A stretch of DNA of 64,000 nucleotides from assembly GCF_002813135.1 (NCBI RefSeq), contig NZ_PHTY01000001.1, positions 1,979,501 to 2,043,500 of the forward strand, read 5' to 3'. Origin of the DNA: Ulvibacter sp. MAR_2010_11. GTDB taxonomy: Bacteria; Bacteroidota; Bacteroidia; Flavobacteriales; Flavobacteriaceae. Under the pieces are notes generated by a model. That model made no database searches and had not been told where the DNA came from. It saw nothing but the letters and a program-made list of their open reading frames with translations. This document shows, in pieces, positions 28,404 through 36,611 of this stretch. Made by a program: the position numbers and the translations under genes. Positions within the stretch are counted from its first letter, which is position 1, and every line of letters begins with the position of its first letter.

Positions 28404-30890
28404 ATGAAATATTCATTATTATTTTTTGTTTTTCTGCTGTATGTAACAAGTTCACAATCACAAGAATATCTTGAAATGATTGAAGCAGAGACGTATACAG
28501 TGCAGGAGATTATTGACAATGCCGAAGCCTATTTTGCCGATAAAGACAAAGGAAGAGGCTCGGGTTACAAACAGTTTAAGCGATGGGAATACAATGCCCT
28601 CCGATTGGTAAATGAAGACGGATATCTTACTCCAGTCACTGAGAAATTGGAAATATTACAGCAATATAATGCCTACTTAAATGAGACATCACAAACGCGA
28701 CAGGTCCTTAATGACAATTGGACGGAATTAGGTCCTACCAGCTGGAATGCAACAACCAGTTGGAATCCGGGAGTTGGCCGTGTTACCGGAATTGCGGTGG
28801 ATGCCACAAATAATGATCATATAATTATAGGTGCTAATACCGGAGGAGTTTGGAGAACGACCGATGGAGGTGCCAATTGGACACCTCTTTGTGATCAGTT
28901 CTCGAATATGTATGTGTATTCGGTGGCCATAGACCCCCAAAATTCGAGCACCTATTTCTTTGGGTCTCAAGGTGGATTGATATATAAATCGACAGACTCG
29001 GGGGCTACTTGGAATCAATTGGCAAATTTAGGTGTTTCTTTAGTAAATAAGATTCTTATTAACCCTGTAAATAGTAATATTATGTTTGCTACCAGTCAGA
29101 ATGCCGGTATATTTAGATCTACCGATGGTGGTGTAAACTGGACTCAACCTGTGGCAGATACCAGAGGATATGATGTTGAATTTAAACCGGGTGATCTTTC
29201 TGTGGTGTATGCTTCTGGAAATGGTTTTCACAAATCGACCGACGGAGGTGCTACCTTTTCAACAATTGCCGGTTTTAGAGGAGGCCCTAAAATGATAGGC
29301 GTTTCTCCCGATGATAATTCGGTGGTGTACGTTGTACAAGCCGCCAGTGGGATATTTGATGGTTTTTATTCTTCCACAAACAGTGGTGCCACATTTACAG
29401 AGCTAAATCATGCCGGAAACAACTATTTTGGATATAGCACAACAGCCCAGGATACTAACGGACAGGCACCAAGAGATATGGATATTACCGTGAACCCTTC
29501 AAATGTTAACGAAGTGCATATTGCGGGGATCCTTACTTGGAGATCGATGAATGCCGGAGTTTCCTTTACATGTACGGCCGATTGGATTCCGGGAGATGCA
29601 GCTGCTGCAAATATTGGATATTGTCATGCCGATGTGGATATTATGGAGTTTGTAGGATCCACACTTTTTGTAGGTACTGACGGAGGAATTTTTAAAGCTA
29701 CCGATACAGGTAACCTAACAGCCAATTATTATACAGATCTTACAGATGGAATAGGAATTCGTCAGTTTTATAAGATTGGAGTATCACAAACTCCCGATGT
29801 AGTTATTACGGGGGGGTCTCAAGACAATGGATCTTCCTTTTATTCATTAGCCCAGGGATGGAGAGACTGGCTGGGAGCCGATGGGATGGAAGGTTTCGTA
29901 GATAAGGATAACGTAAATACCATGTATGGTACAATTCAAAGTGGTAGAATGTACCGAACCGATAACGGTGGAATTTCTATTACCGATCTTCCCGAACCCG
30001 GAAATGGTTCAGGAAACTGGGTAACACCCTTTGAGCAGGATCCTTCAGTTACCAATACAATTTATCTTGGCTATAATATTGTTTACAAATCAATTAACAA
30101 AGGAGCTAGCTGGACAGCAATATCACAAAGTTTTGGAAATAATATTGAGCATTTAAAAATTGCACCTTCCAACAATCAGATTATGTATGTAGCAAATGGC
30201 GGTACTTTCTTTAGAACAACAGACGGAGGTACTACCAATTGGGTGCAAACCGCCAGTCCCGGAGGTGCTATTAATTCGATTGCCATTCATCCAACAAACC
30301 CGAGTTTAGTGGCAGTAGCAACGACTAGTGCCAATATGGTGTTTGTGTCTTCCGATGGTGGTGATACATGGCAGGATTACAAGAAGAACCTTCCAAATTT
30401 TGAAGCCCTGGCTCTTGCCTGGGATGATAATGGGAATGATGGATTGTATTTAGGGATGGATTATGGTATTATGTATATTGACAATACATTCACAGATTGG
30501 CAACCTTACAGCAATAATTTACCGAACGTTATTATTAACGAACTCGAGATAAATAACAACACAAATTTATTGTACGCAGCAAGCTATGGACGAGGTGTTT
30601 GGGTATCTCCACTTGAGGATGGCATTTTGGCAACCGACGCTTTCTTAAGTAAGGAAAATGTGTCATTATTTCCCAATCCGGCTGCAAATGAAATAACACT
30701 TCGTTTTCCATATGCTGTGGAAGCCGATTTCAGAGTGTTCGATATCACAGGAAAACTGCTAATCTATCAAGCCGATGTTTCTGTAGTTAATCAACATGAA
30801 ATCAATGTTTCCGGTTTACAGGGCGGAACCTATTTTGTGAGAATCAATTCTGAAAAAGGAACCATAACCAAAAAATTTATCAAAGAATAA
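28404..30890 (+). CDS. T9SS-secreted sortilin/BNR-repeat beta-propeller protein
   Basis: 828 aa. The signal peptide is about 1-18 (...SSQSQ). From about residue 110 onwards Asp-box/BNR-type repeats recur ('WRTTDGGANWTPL', 'YKSTDSGATWNQL', 'FRSTDGGVNWTQP', 'HKSTDGGATF', 'FRTTDGGTTNW', 'VSSDGGDTWQDY'), predicting a VPS10/sortilin-like or xyloglucanase-like propeller. The C-terminal 75 residues are a type A sorting domain ('LFPNPAANEITLRF', 'GGTYFVRINSEKG', KKFIKE). It is a secreted surface protein. No catalytic residues can be assigned, so enzymatic activity is uncertain. Confidence 0.9.
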   Translation: MKYSLLFFVFLLYVTSSQSQEYLEMIEAETYTVQEIIDNAEAYFADKDKGRGSGYKQFKRWEYNALRLVNEDGYLTPVTEKLEILQQYNAYLNETSQTRQVLNDNWTELGPTSWNATTSWNPGVGRVTGIAVDATNNDHIIIGANTGGVWRTTDGGANWTPLCDQFSNMYVYSVAIDPQNSSTYFFGSQGGLIYKSTDSGATWNQLANLGVSLVNKILINPVNSNIMFATSQNAGIFRSTDGGVNWTQPVADTRGYDVEFKPGDLSVVYASGNGFHKSTDGGATFSTIAGFRGGPKMIGVSPDDNSVVYVVQAASGIFDGFYSSTNSGATFTELNHAGNNYFGYSTTAQDTNGQAPRDMDITVNPSNVNEVHIAGILTWRSMNAGVSFTCTADWIPGDAAAANIGYCHADVDIMEFVGSTLFVGTDGGIFKATDTGNLTANYYTDLTDGIGIRQFYKIGVSQTPDVVITGGSQDNGSSFYSLAQGWRDWLGADGMEGFVDKDNVNTMYGTIQSGRMYRTDNGGISITDLPEPGNGSGNWVTPFEQDPSVTNTIYLGYNIVYKSINKGASWTAISQSFGNNIEHLKIAPSNNQIMYVANGGTFFRTTDGGTTNWVQTASPGGAINSIAIHPTNPSLVAVATTSANMVFVSSDGGDTWQDYKKNLPNFEALALAWDDNGNDGLYLGMDYGIMYIDNTFTDWQPYSNNLPNVIINELEINNNTNLLYAASYGRGVWVSPLEDGILATDAFLSKENVSLFPNPAANEITLRFPYAVEADFRVFDITGKLLIYQADVSVVNQHEINVSGLQGGTYFVRINSEKGTITKKFIKE

Positions 30891-30911
30891 CAAATAATTG
30901 TACAGGTTGAG

Positions 30912-30952
30912 AATGCTTCGGAAATGACCTGATTTCTGAAGCATTTTTTTTA
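30912..30952 (+). terminator. Terminator of the BNR-repeat gene
   Basis: 14-bp stem (AATGCTTCGGAAAT / ATTTCTGAAGCATT, one G-T pair), 6-nt loop, then a run of T residues. Confidence 0.95.
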
Positions 30953-30962
30953 TATTGCTCGC

Positions 30963-30970
30963 TATATTTG
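30963..30970 (+). promoter_or_regulatory. -7 promoter element immediately before recR
   Basis: TATATTTG matches TAnnTTTG and ends only 3 nt before the recR ATG at 30974. The start of transcription would be at or next to the start codon. Confidence 0.6.
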
Positions 30971-30973
30971 CTT

Positions 30974-31594
30974 ATGGAATTTTCTTCAAAATTACTCGAA
31001 AATGCTGTAAACGAAATGTCTCAACTTCCCGGCATTGGGAAGCGTACGGCATTGCGTCTGGTGCTTCACATGTTAAAACAACCTGAAGATCAAACCCGGC
31101 GTTTATCCCAAAGTTTGCAACAAATGCGTACTGAAATAAATTTTTGTGCAAAGTGTCATAATATTAGTGACACCCAACTGTGTGAAATTTGTTCAAACGG
31201 CAATCGCAACGAGAAGCTGGTGTGTGTAGTAGAAGATATTCGGGACGTGATGGCCATAGAAAATACGAGTCAGTATAGAGGTCATTATCATGTGTTGGGA
31301 GGAAAAATTTCTCCTATGGATGGTATAGGTCCTGGGGAGTTAAATATTACCACCTTGGTGGAAAAAGTAAAGTCGGGCGAAGTGGAAGAACTCATTTTTG
31401 CATTAAGTTCAACCATGGAAGGCGACACTACCAACTTTTTCATCTTTAAACAAATTGAACCCTATAATATTTTAACCACAACCATTGCCCGGGGAATCGC
31501 CGTGGGAGACGAATTGGAATACGCCGATGAGGTTACGCTCGGACGTAGTATTTTAAACAGGATTCCGTTTGAAACTTCACTAAAAAGCTCATAG
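30974..31594 (+). CDS. recR: Recombination mediator RecR
   Basis: 206 aa from the ATG at 30974; a TTG six nt upstream lies in the promoter. The helix-hairpin-helix '[17 protein letters not shown]', a four-cysteine zinc finger ('[16 protein letters not shown]') and the Toprim domain ('[15 protein letters not shown]', then '[13 protein letters not shown]') are in family order. It works with RecF and RecO to load RecA at single-stranded gaps. The next gene starts 3 nt after the stop, so a GT2 glycosyltransferase is in the same operon. Confidence 0.96.
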   Translation: MEFSSKLLENAVNEMSQLPGIGKRTALRLVLHMLKQPEDQTRRLSQSLQQMRTEINFCAKCHNISDTQLCEICSNGNRNEKLVCVVEDIRDVMAIENTSQYRGHYHVLGGKISPMDGIGPGELNITTLVEKVKSGEVEELIFALSSTMEGDTTNFFIFKQIEPYNILTTTIARGIAVGDELEYADEVTLGRSILNRIPFETSLKSS

Positions 31595-31597
31595 AAT

Positions 31598-32713
31598 TTG
31601 AAGCTATCCGTAATCATCCTCAATTACAACGTTCGCTATTTTTTAGAGCAATGCATTCGAAGTGTTCAACGCGCTATAACAACCTTCGAAGCTGAGATTA
31701 TTATTATTGATAATAATTCTTCGGATGATAGCTGTAGCATGGTAAAAAAGCTGTTTCCTCACGTAACACTTATTGAAAACAAAGAAAATGTAGGCTTCAG
31801 TAAAGCAAACAATCAGGCAGTGGCGATCGCACAGGGTGAATTCGTCTGTATCTTAAACCCGGACACCGCTGTGGCCGAAGATACCTTTATTAAATGCTTT
31901 CACTATATCGAAGAAACTGAAAATTTAGGAGCTCTGGGCGTGTATCTAATGGATGGAACAGGGAATTTTCTACCCGAAAGTAAGCGTAACATTCCTACAC
32001 CAAAAGCATCCTTGCTAAAACTTATAGGTTTGGGTGGAAGTTACTACGCCAAACATCTTTCCATGGATGCTTCAGGAAGTGCCGATGTGCTGGCAGGAGC
32101 ATTTATGATGTTGCCCCGAAGTCTCTACAACAAAGTTGGTGGCTTCGATGAAGATTATTTTATGTACGGAGAGGATATCGATTTTTCGTATAAAATAACT
32201 CAGGCCGGATACCGGAATCATTATTTGGGAACTGCCGAAATCCTACATTACAAAGGCGAAAGCACCCATAAAGACGGCACTTATTACGACCGATTTTACG
32301 GCGCCATGCGCATCTTCTATAAAAAACACTTTAAAACCAATCCTTTATTCGATATTTCAGTAAATACGGGAGTTTTTATCATCAAGGCCTTCAAAAAATC
32401 CAAAAGAAGAAAATACAGAGGCAAGCAACCGGATCGCGCCTATGTGTTTACCGAAAATCTAAACTTATTGAGAGCACTTTCAGAAACGCTGGATATTCCG
32501 TTAAAATCCTCTTCCAAGGCTATCTTTCAGGAAGAAAATTTCGCAAACGCCATGCTTATTTTTGATGCCGAATACATGCAGTACTCTCAGATATTTTCAA
32601 TAATGAAACGATTTAAAGGCAACAACAATCAGTTTCGCATTCATCCTCCCAAGGCTAACTTTATAGTAGGAAGCGATCAAAGTGATGAAAAAGGCAGTGT
32701 GCTTGTTTTTTAA
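31598..32713 (+). CDS. Glycosyltransferase family 2 protein
   Basis: 371 aa. The start is TTG at 31598, since the family N-terminus 'MKLSVIILNYNVRYFLEQ' begins there and no ATG is available nearby. The GT-A fold is supported by 'IIIDNNSSDDS', 'ENVGFSKANNQA' and the metal-binding-type 'LNPDTAV', then 'GGFDEDYFMYGEDIDFSYK', typical of rhamnosyl-transferase-like proteins. A basic, weakly hydrophobic C-terminal region (about 250-371) has no recognised domain. It is likely to act at the inner membrane in surface-glycan synthesis; donor and acceptor are unknown. Confidence 0.9.
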   Translation: MKLSVIILNYNVRYFLEQCIRSVQRAITTFEAEIIIIDNNSSDDSCSMVKKLFPHVTLIENKENVGFSKANNQAVAIAQGEFVCILNPDTAVAEDTFIKCFHYIEETENLGALGVYLMDGTGNFLPESKRNIPTPKASLLKLIGLGGSYYAKHLSMDASGSADVLAGAFMMLPRSLYNKVGGFDEDYFMYGEDIDFSYKITQAGYRNHYLGTAEILHYKGESTHKDGTYYDRFYGAMRIFYKKHFKTNPLFDISVNTGVFIIKAFKKSKRRKYRGKQPDRAYVFTENLNLLRALSETLDIPLKSSSKAIFQEENFANAMLIFDAEYMQYSQIFSIMKRFKGNNNQFRIHPPKANFIVGSDQSDEKGSVLVF

Positions 32714-32746
32714 GAAAATTGAAACAAGAAATAGTTGAATTTTAAC

Positions 32747-32754
32747 TAATTTTG
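32747..32754 (+). promoter_or_regulatory. -7 promoter element for the E2 gene
   Basis: TAATTTTG (TAnnTTTG) ending 36 nt before the ATG at 32791. Confidence 0.55.
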
Positions 32755-32790
32755 CACGGTTGAAACAAAACTACTTGCAACAAGGATATT

Positions 32791-34107
32791 ATGGCAAAAT
32801 TTGAATTGAAACTACCAAAAATGGGCGAAAGTGTTGCCGAAGCAACGGTAACTAACTGGCTTAAAGAAGTAGGAGACACCATTGAAGCAGATGAAGCAGT
32901 ACTGGAAATCGCTACCGATAAGGTGGATAGTGAGGTTCCAAGTGAAGTGGATGGGGTTTTGGTTGAAAAATTATTCAATACGGACGATGTAGTGCAGGTT
33001 GGTCAAACCATTGCCATCATTGAAACAGAAGCCAATGGAGCGGTTGTTGCCTCAGCACCCAAAGCCGAAGCAAAAACTGAAACAACTTCTAGCCCCGCTG
33101 TAGCTGAAGTTGAAAAACAAATTGAAACTGCCAAAGAAGTAACGAAAACTGCTGTTGCAAGCACCGGTGACAGATTCTATTCTCCACTAGTAAAAAATAT
33201 CGCCGCTGCCGAAGGGATATCCCAATCCGATTTAGATGCTATTTCTGGAACAGGGAAAGACGGCAGAGTGACGAAGAACGATATGATGGCCTATCTTGAA
33301 AATCGTTCTGCCAAGGGCACTACCACACCGCAATCTGCAGAAAGTGTAAAAACCACTGCTCCTGTAGCAAAATCGGCCACCCCGGTTTCAGTAAACGGAG
33401 GGGACGAAATTATAGAGATGACCCGTATGGGGAAACTCATTGCACATCACATGGTGGAAAGTGTTCAGACCTCTGCCCACGTACAATCTTTTATCGAAGC
33501 CGATGTGACCAAAATTTGGAACTGGCGTAATAAGGTAAAAGATGCCTTTGCCAAGCGAGAAGGGGAAGCGCTAACGTTTACTCCTATTTTTATGGAGGCG
33601 GTGGCTAAGGCGTTGAAAGACTTTCCAATGGTCAATATTTCGGTGGATGGCGACCGAATTATAAAACGTAAAAACATCAATTTAGGAATGGCGGCTGCAC
33701 TCGCAGACGGCAATCTGATAGTTCCGGTAATAAGAAATGCAGACCAACTGAATTTGGTGGGAATGAGTAAGGCGGTGAACGACCTTGCCAATCGCGCCCG
33801 GAACAACCAGTTAAAACCCGACGAAATTCAGGGCGGAACCTATACTGTAACCAATGTAGGTACTTTTGGAAGTATTATGGGAACCCCAATCATCAATCAG
33901 CCGCAAGTAGCAATATTAGCACTGGGAGCCATTCGAAAAGTCCCTGCTGTTATTGAAACTCCCGAAGGAGATTTTATTGGTATTCGCTATAAAATGTTCC
34001 TGTCACACAGTTACGATCACCGTGTGGTAAACGGGGCTTTGGGCGGACAATTTGTAAAGCGCGTCGCCGATTATCTGGAGGCCTGGGACAGTAACAGGGA
34101 AATTTAG
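32791..34107 (+). CDS. 2-oxo acid dehydrogenase E2 (dihydrolipoamide acyltransferase)
   Basis: 438 aa. A lipoyl domain occupies about 1-77 with the lipoylated K44 in 'IATDKVDSEV'. An alanine-, threonine- and lysine-rich linker follows, then a peripheral-subunit-binding domain near 130-165 ('SPLVKNIAAAEGIS', 'GKDGRVTKNDM'), another linker, and the catalytic domain from about 205. The active-site motif reads 'DHRVVNGA' with H410 and N414 where many E2s have aspartate. A single lipoyl domain suggests the branched-chain or 2-oxoglutarate type rather than a multi-lipoyl pyruvate enzyme; flavobacterial annotations usually favour branched-chain. E1 and E3 are not in the window. Confidence 0.92.
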   Translation: MAKFELKLPKMGESVAEATVTNWLKEVGDTIEADEAVLEIATDKVDSEVPSEVDGVLVEKLFNTDDVVQVGQTIAIIETEANGAVVASAPKAEAKTETTSSPAVAEVEKQIETAKEVTKTAVASTGDRFYSPLVKNIAAAEGISQSDLDAISGTGKDGRVTKNDMMAYLENRSAKGTTTPQSAESVKTTAPVAKSATPVSVNGGDEIIEMTRMGKLIAHHMVESVQTSAHVQSFIEADVTKIWNWRNKVKDAFAKREGEALTFTPIFMEAVAKALKDFPMVNISVDGDRIIKRKNINLGMAAALADGNLIVPVIRNADQLNLVGMSKAVNDLANRARNNQLKPDEIQGGTYTVTNVGTFGSIMGTPIINQPQVAILALGAIRKVPAVIETPEGDFIGIRYKMFLSHSYDHRVVNGALGGQFVKRVADYLEAWDSNREI

Positions 34108-34721
34108 TTTACTAACTCAAACAAGATAGTTTCCAAATCATCGTAACCGAAAATTACATGATTTTTATTCCAGATTACCGGAAAACGAATTTTTGTTTGC
34201 TCGGTAAGTTGGCGCTCAATGAGCCGCATAAACTGATTGTACAAAATGGCATCTTCGGTAACATCCAAAACCCGATGTTGTATTCGATCGTCCTTTAATC
34301 GTGACGCTAACGCATCGCATTTTTCACATTTGCTTGTTGCAAACAGCACCAGTTTCCCTTCAATTAATTTTTCAATATCCACTGCCTGTTTTTCATAGGT
34401 AAAATTAAGATTGCGCTCTTCCTTATTAATAATAAGATCGTAGGTGTATTGAGAGGCTACACCATTTAATTCAACCAGTGTGAGCATTGGAGTTTTAGAC
34501 AAGGGAGGCAGGTTTTTAATTACAGGTTTTGAAGCGCTTTTCCGATAACCTTCAGCATTTACCATAAAAAAAACATTGAGGGTGTCTTTCGTTTTGTTTT
34601 CGGCCATTAGCACAATACGTTTTCCTTGTTTTTCTTCGGAAATGAGTACCTGTAAACCCTGACAAATTCCTGAAAAAGAAAAAAGCAGTGAGAAAAAAAG
34701 TAATGTAATTGTAGTTTTCAT
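34104..34721 (-). CDS. Exported glutaredoxin-like protein
   Basis: 205 aa with a signal peptide of about 1-20 (...SGICQ). Residues about 25-110 form a beta-rich region without a recognised family. From about 120 a thioredoxin/glutaredoxin-like segment begins with 'LVLFATSKCEKCDALASRL', where CEKC is a CxxC redox motif, followed by 'IQHRVLDVTE', the cis-proline region 'IRFPVIWN' and 'IFGYDDLE'. An exported thiol oxidoreductase role is likely; partner unknown. The stop overlaps the convergent E2 gene by 4 nt. Confidence 0.8.
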   Translation of the reverse strand: MKTTITLLFFSLLFSFSGICQGLQVLISEEKQGKRIVLMAENKTKDTLNVFFMVNAEGYRKSASKPVIKNLPPLSKTPMLTLVELNGVASQYTYDLIINKEERNLNFTYEKQAVDIEKLIEGKLVLFATSKCEKCDALASRLKDDRIQHRVLDVTEDAILYNQFMRLIERQLTEQTKIRFPVIWNKNHVIFGYDDLETILFELVN

Positions 34722-34731
34722 AGGTTTCTAA

Positions 34732-34739
34732 CAAAGGTA
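34732..34739 (-). promoter_or_regulatory. -7 promoter element for the glutaredoxin-like gene
   Basis: On the minus strand TACCTTTG (TAnnTTTG), ending 10 nt before the ATG at 34721. Confidence 0.6.
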
Positions 34740-34856
34740 TGCATTGCCCTTTTAAAAAAATAGCTGCTTTTTAAAATTACTCGTATAGGGATAAAAGCCT
34801 TGTCAAAACAAGCAGGCTTCACCGCTAAAAATAACGATTATAAACAGATGAATTAG

Positions 34857-34864
34857 TACCTTTG
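34857..34864 (+). promoter_or_regulatory. -7 promoter element for the exonuclease-to-cinA operon
   Basis: TACCTTTG (TAnnTTTG) ending 17 nt before the ATG at 34882. Confidence 0.65.
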
Positions 34865-34881
34865 CCTTATAAAATGAATAC

Positions 34882-35658
34882 ATGGAGTTACACCTAAAAA
34901 AACCTATCTGCTTTTTCGATCTGGAAACCACCGGAGTTAACGTAGCCACCGACCGAATTGTAGAGATATCTGTTCTTAAAGTCTATCCTAACGGAAATAA
35001 AGAAAGTTATACCTGGCGTGTAAACCCCGAAATGCCTATTCCACCTGTTGTAAGTGCCATTCATGGGATTACCGATGAAATGGTTGCCAACGAACCTCCT
35101 TTTCGTGAAATAGCCCCAAAAGTATACGCCTTATTGAAGGATAGTGACCTGGGTGGGTTTAATTCCAATAGATTCGACATTCCATTGCTGGCCGAAGAAT
35201 TATTGAGAGCCGAAATAGATTTCGATTTGAAAAAAGCTCTTTCGGTCGATGTGCAAACCATTTTTCACAAAAAAGAAAAGCGCACTCTCGAAGCCGCATA
35301 TAAATTTTACTGTGATAAAACACTCGAAGATGCACATAGTGCAGAAGCCGATACCAACGCGACCTATGAGGTGCTTAAGGCACAGTTGGACCGATACCCC
35401 GATTTAGAAAACGATGTTGCTGCATTAGCCACCTTTAGTTCGCATAAGGACTTTGCCGACTTTGCAGGCTATATTGGATATAATAAAGAAGGAGATGAAA
35501 TTTTCAGCTTTGGAAAACACAGAGGAGCAACGGTGTCCGATATCATGGAGAAAGAACCGGGTTATTTTGGGTGGTTGCTTAATGCCGATTTCCCGTTGTA
35601 CACTAAAAAAGTGTTGACAAGAATCAAACTTCAGAAATTAAACAATAAATTAGAGTAA
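34882..35658 (+). CDS. DnaQ-like 3'-5' exonuclease with C-terminal DUF3820
   Basis: 258 aa. The DEDDh exonuclease residues are D13 and E15 ('FFDLETTG'), D99 ('NSNRFDIPLL'), and H152 with D157 ('AHSAEADT'). After this domain (about 1-175) comes a DUF3820-type module (about 207-250: 'FSFGKHRGATVSD', 'GYFGWLLNADFPLYTKK'), which is also found as a separate protein at 60546-60797. It could be a DNA proofreading-like or repair nuclease; the substrate is not certain. It overlaps the following FAH gene by one nt (TAATG). Confidence 0.9.
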   Translation: MELHLKKPICFFDLETTGVNVATDRIVEISVLKVYPNGNKESYTWRVNPEMPIPPVVSAIHGITDEMVANEPPFREIAPKVYALLKDSDLGGFNSNRFDIPLLAEELLRAEIDFDLKKALSVDVQTIFHKKEKRTLEAAYKFYCDKTLEDAHSAEADTNATYEVLKAQLDRYPDLENDVAALATFSSHKDFADFAGYIGYNKEGDEIFSFGKHRGATVSDIMEKEPGYFGWLLNADFPLYTKKVLTRIKLQKLNNKLE

Positions 35659-36269
35659 TGAAAATTATCTGCGTAGGTAGAAATTATGGGGCACATATTG
35701 CAGAACTGGACAACGAACGTCCGGAGCATCCTATTCTTTTCTTAAAACCGGATACCGCCATTTTACTCAAAAAGCAACCCTTTTTTATCCCCGATTTCTC
35801 TGATGATGTACATCATGAAGTTGAAATTCTAGTAAAGATTACTAAAATTGGAAAACATATTGATAGAAAGTTTGCACACAAATACTATGATGAGATAGGG
35901 CTGGGAATCGATTTTACGGCGCGAGACCTGCAAGCAAGTCTAAAGGAAAAAGGCTTACCTTGGGAAAAAGCGAAGGCATTTGATGGGGCAGCAGTGGTAG
36001 GAAACTTTGTATCAAAAAAAACGTTTCAGGATGTGAATGATATCAATTTTTCGCTAAAAAAAAACGGAGAAGAGGTTCAAAAAGGAAATACCGGATTGAT
36101 GCTATGGAAAATTGATGCTTTAATCGAATATATTTCAAAATATTTCACCATAAAGATTGGGGATATTATCTTTACAGGCACTCCTTCAGGTGTTTCAAAA
36201 GTGAATCCAAACGATACCTTGACGGGTTATATAGAAGGAAAGGAAAACTTTTCCATAAAAGTTAAATAG
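35658..36269 (+). CDS. Fumarylacetoacetate hydrolase family protein (FAHD1-like)
   Basis: 203 aa, the short single-domain form of the FAH family. Metal- and substrate-site segments are 'ILFLKPDTAIL', 'DDVHHEVEILVKI' (HxE pattern), 'GIDFTARDLQASLK', 'AFDGAAVVG' and 'GDIIFTGTPSGVSKV'. Short FAHD1-like members hydrolyse acylpyruvates or decarboxylate oxaloacetate; which applies here is not decidable. It lies second in a four-gene overlapping operon with the exonuclease, Hpt protein and cinA. Confidence 0.9.
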   Translation: MKIICVGRNYGAHIAELDNERPEHPILFLKPDTAILLKKQPFFIPDFSDDVHHEVEILVKITKIGKHIDRKFAHKYYDEIGLGIDFTARDLQASLKEKGLPWEKAKAFDGAAVVGNFVSKKTFQDVNDINFSLKKNGEEVQKGNTGLMLWKIDALIEYISKYFTIKIGDIIFTGTPSGVSKVNPNDTLTGYIEGKENFSIKVK

Positions 36270-36611
36270 ATGACAAGACATTATTCAAAAGAAAGTTTAA
36301 GTGAGGTAGCAGGTGGAGACCAGGATTTTATGGCCATCGTTGCAAAAACCTTTTTAGAGGAAATTCCACCAGATTTACAGGCCATGGAGGATGCAATCGA
36401 CAATGATAACAAGGAATTAGCCTATCAATTTGCTCATAAAATGAAGCCTAATCTCGAAATGTTTGGCATCGAAGTTGGGAAGGATATTACCGCTATAGAA
36501 GCTTGGACAAGAACTTCAAAAAATAAAATGACGGTTTCCGAGAACCTCGAGAAAGTTGTTTCCTCTGTAAAGAAAGTGCTTGTAGAGCTCAAAGAAGATT
36601 TCAATTTATAA
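36270..36611 (+). CDS. Stand-alone Hpt (histidine phosphotransfer) domain protein
   Basis: 113 aa, all-helical. The phosphoacceptor motif is 'QFAHKMKPNLEMFG' with H56, and 'FLEEIPPDLQAMEDAI' before it matches the first helices of the Hpt four-helix bundle. It would pass phosphate between a hybrid histidine kinase and a response regulator. No kinase or receiver gene is in the window, so its partners are elsewhere. It starts one nt after the FAH stop and its stop overlaps the cinA start by one nt. Confidence 0.88.
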   Translation: MTRHYSKESLSEVAGGDQDFMAIVAKTFLEEIPPDLQAMEDAIDNDNKELAYQFAHKMKPNLEMFGIEVGKDITAIEAWTRTSKNKMTVSENLEKVVSSVKKVLVELKEDFNL

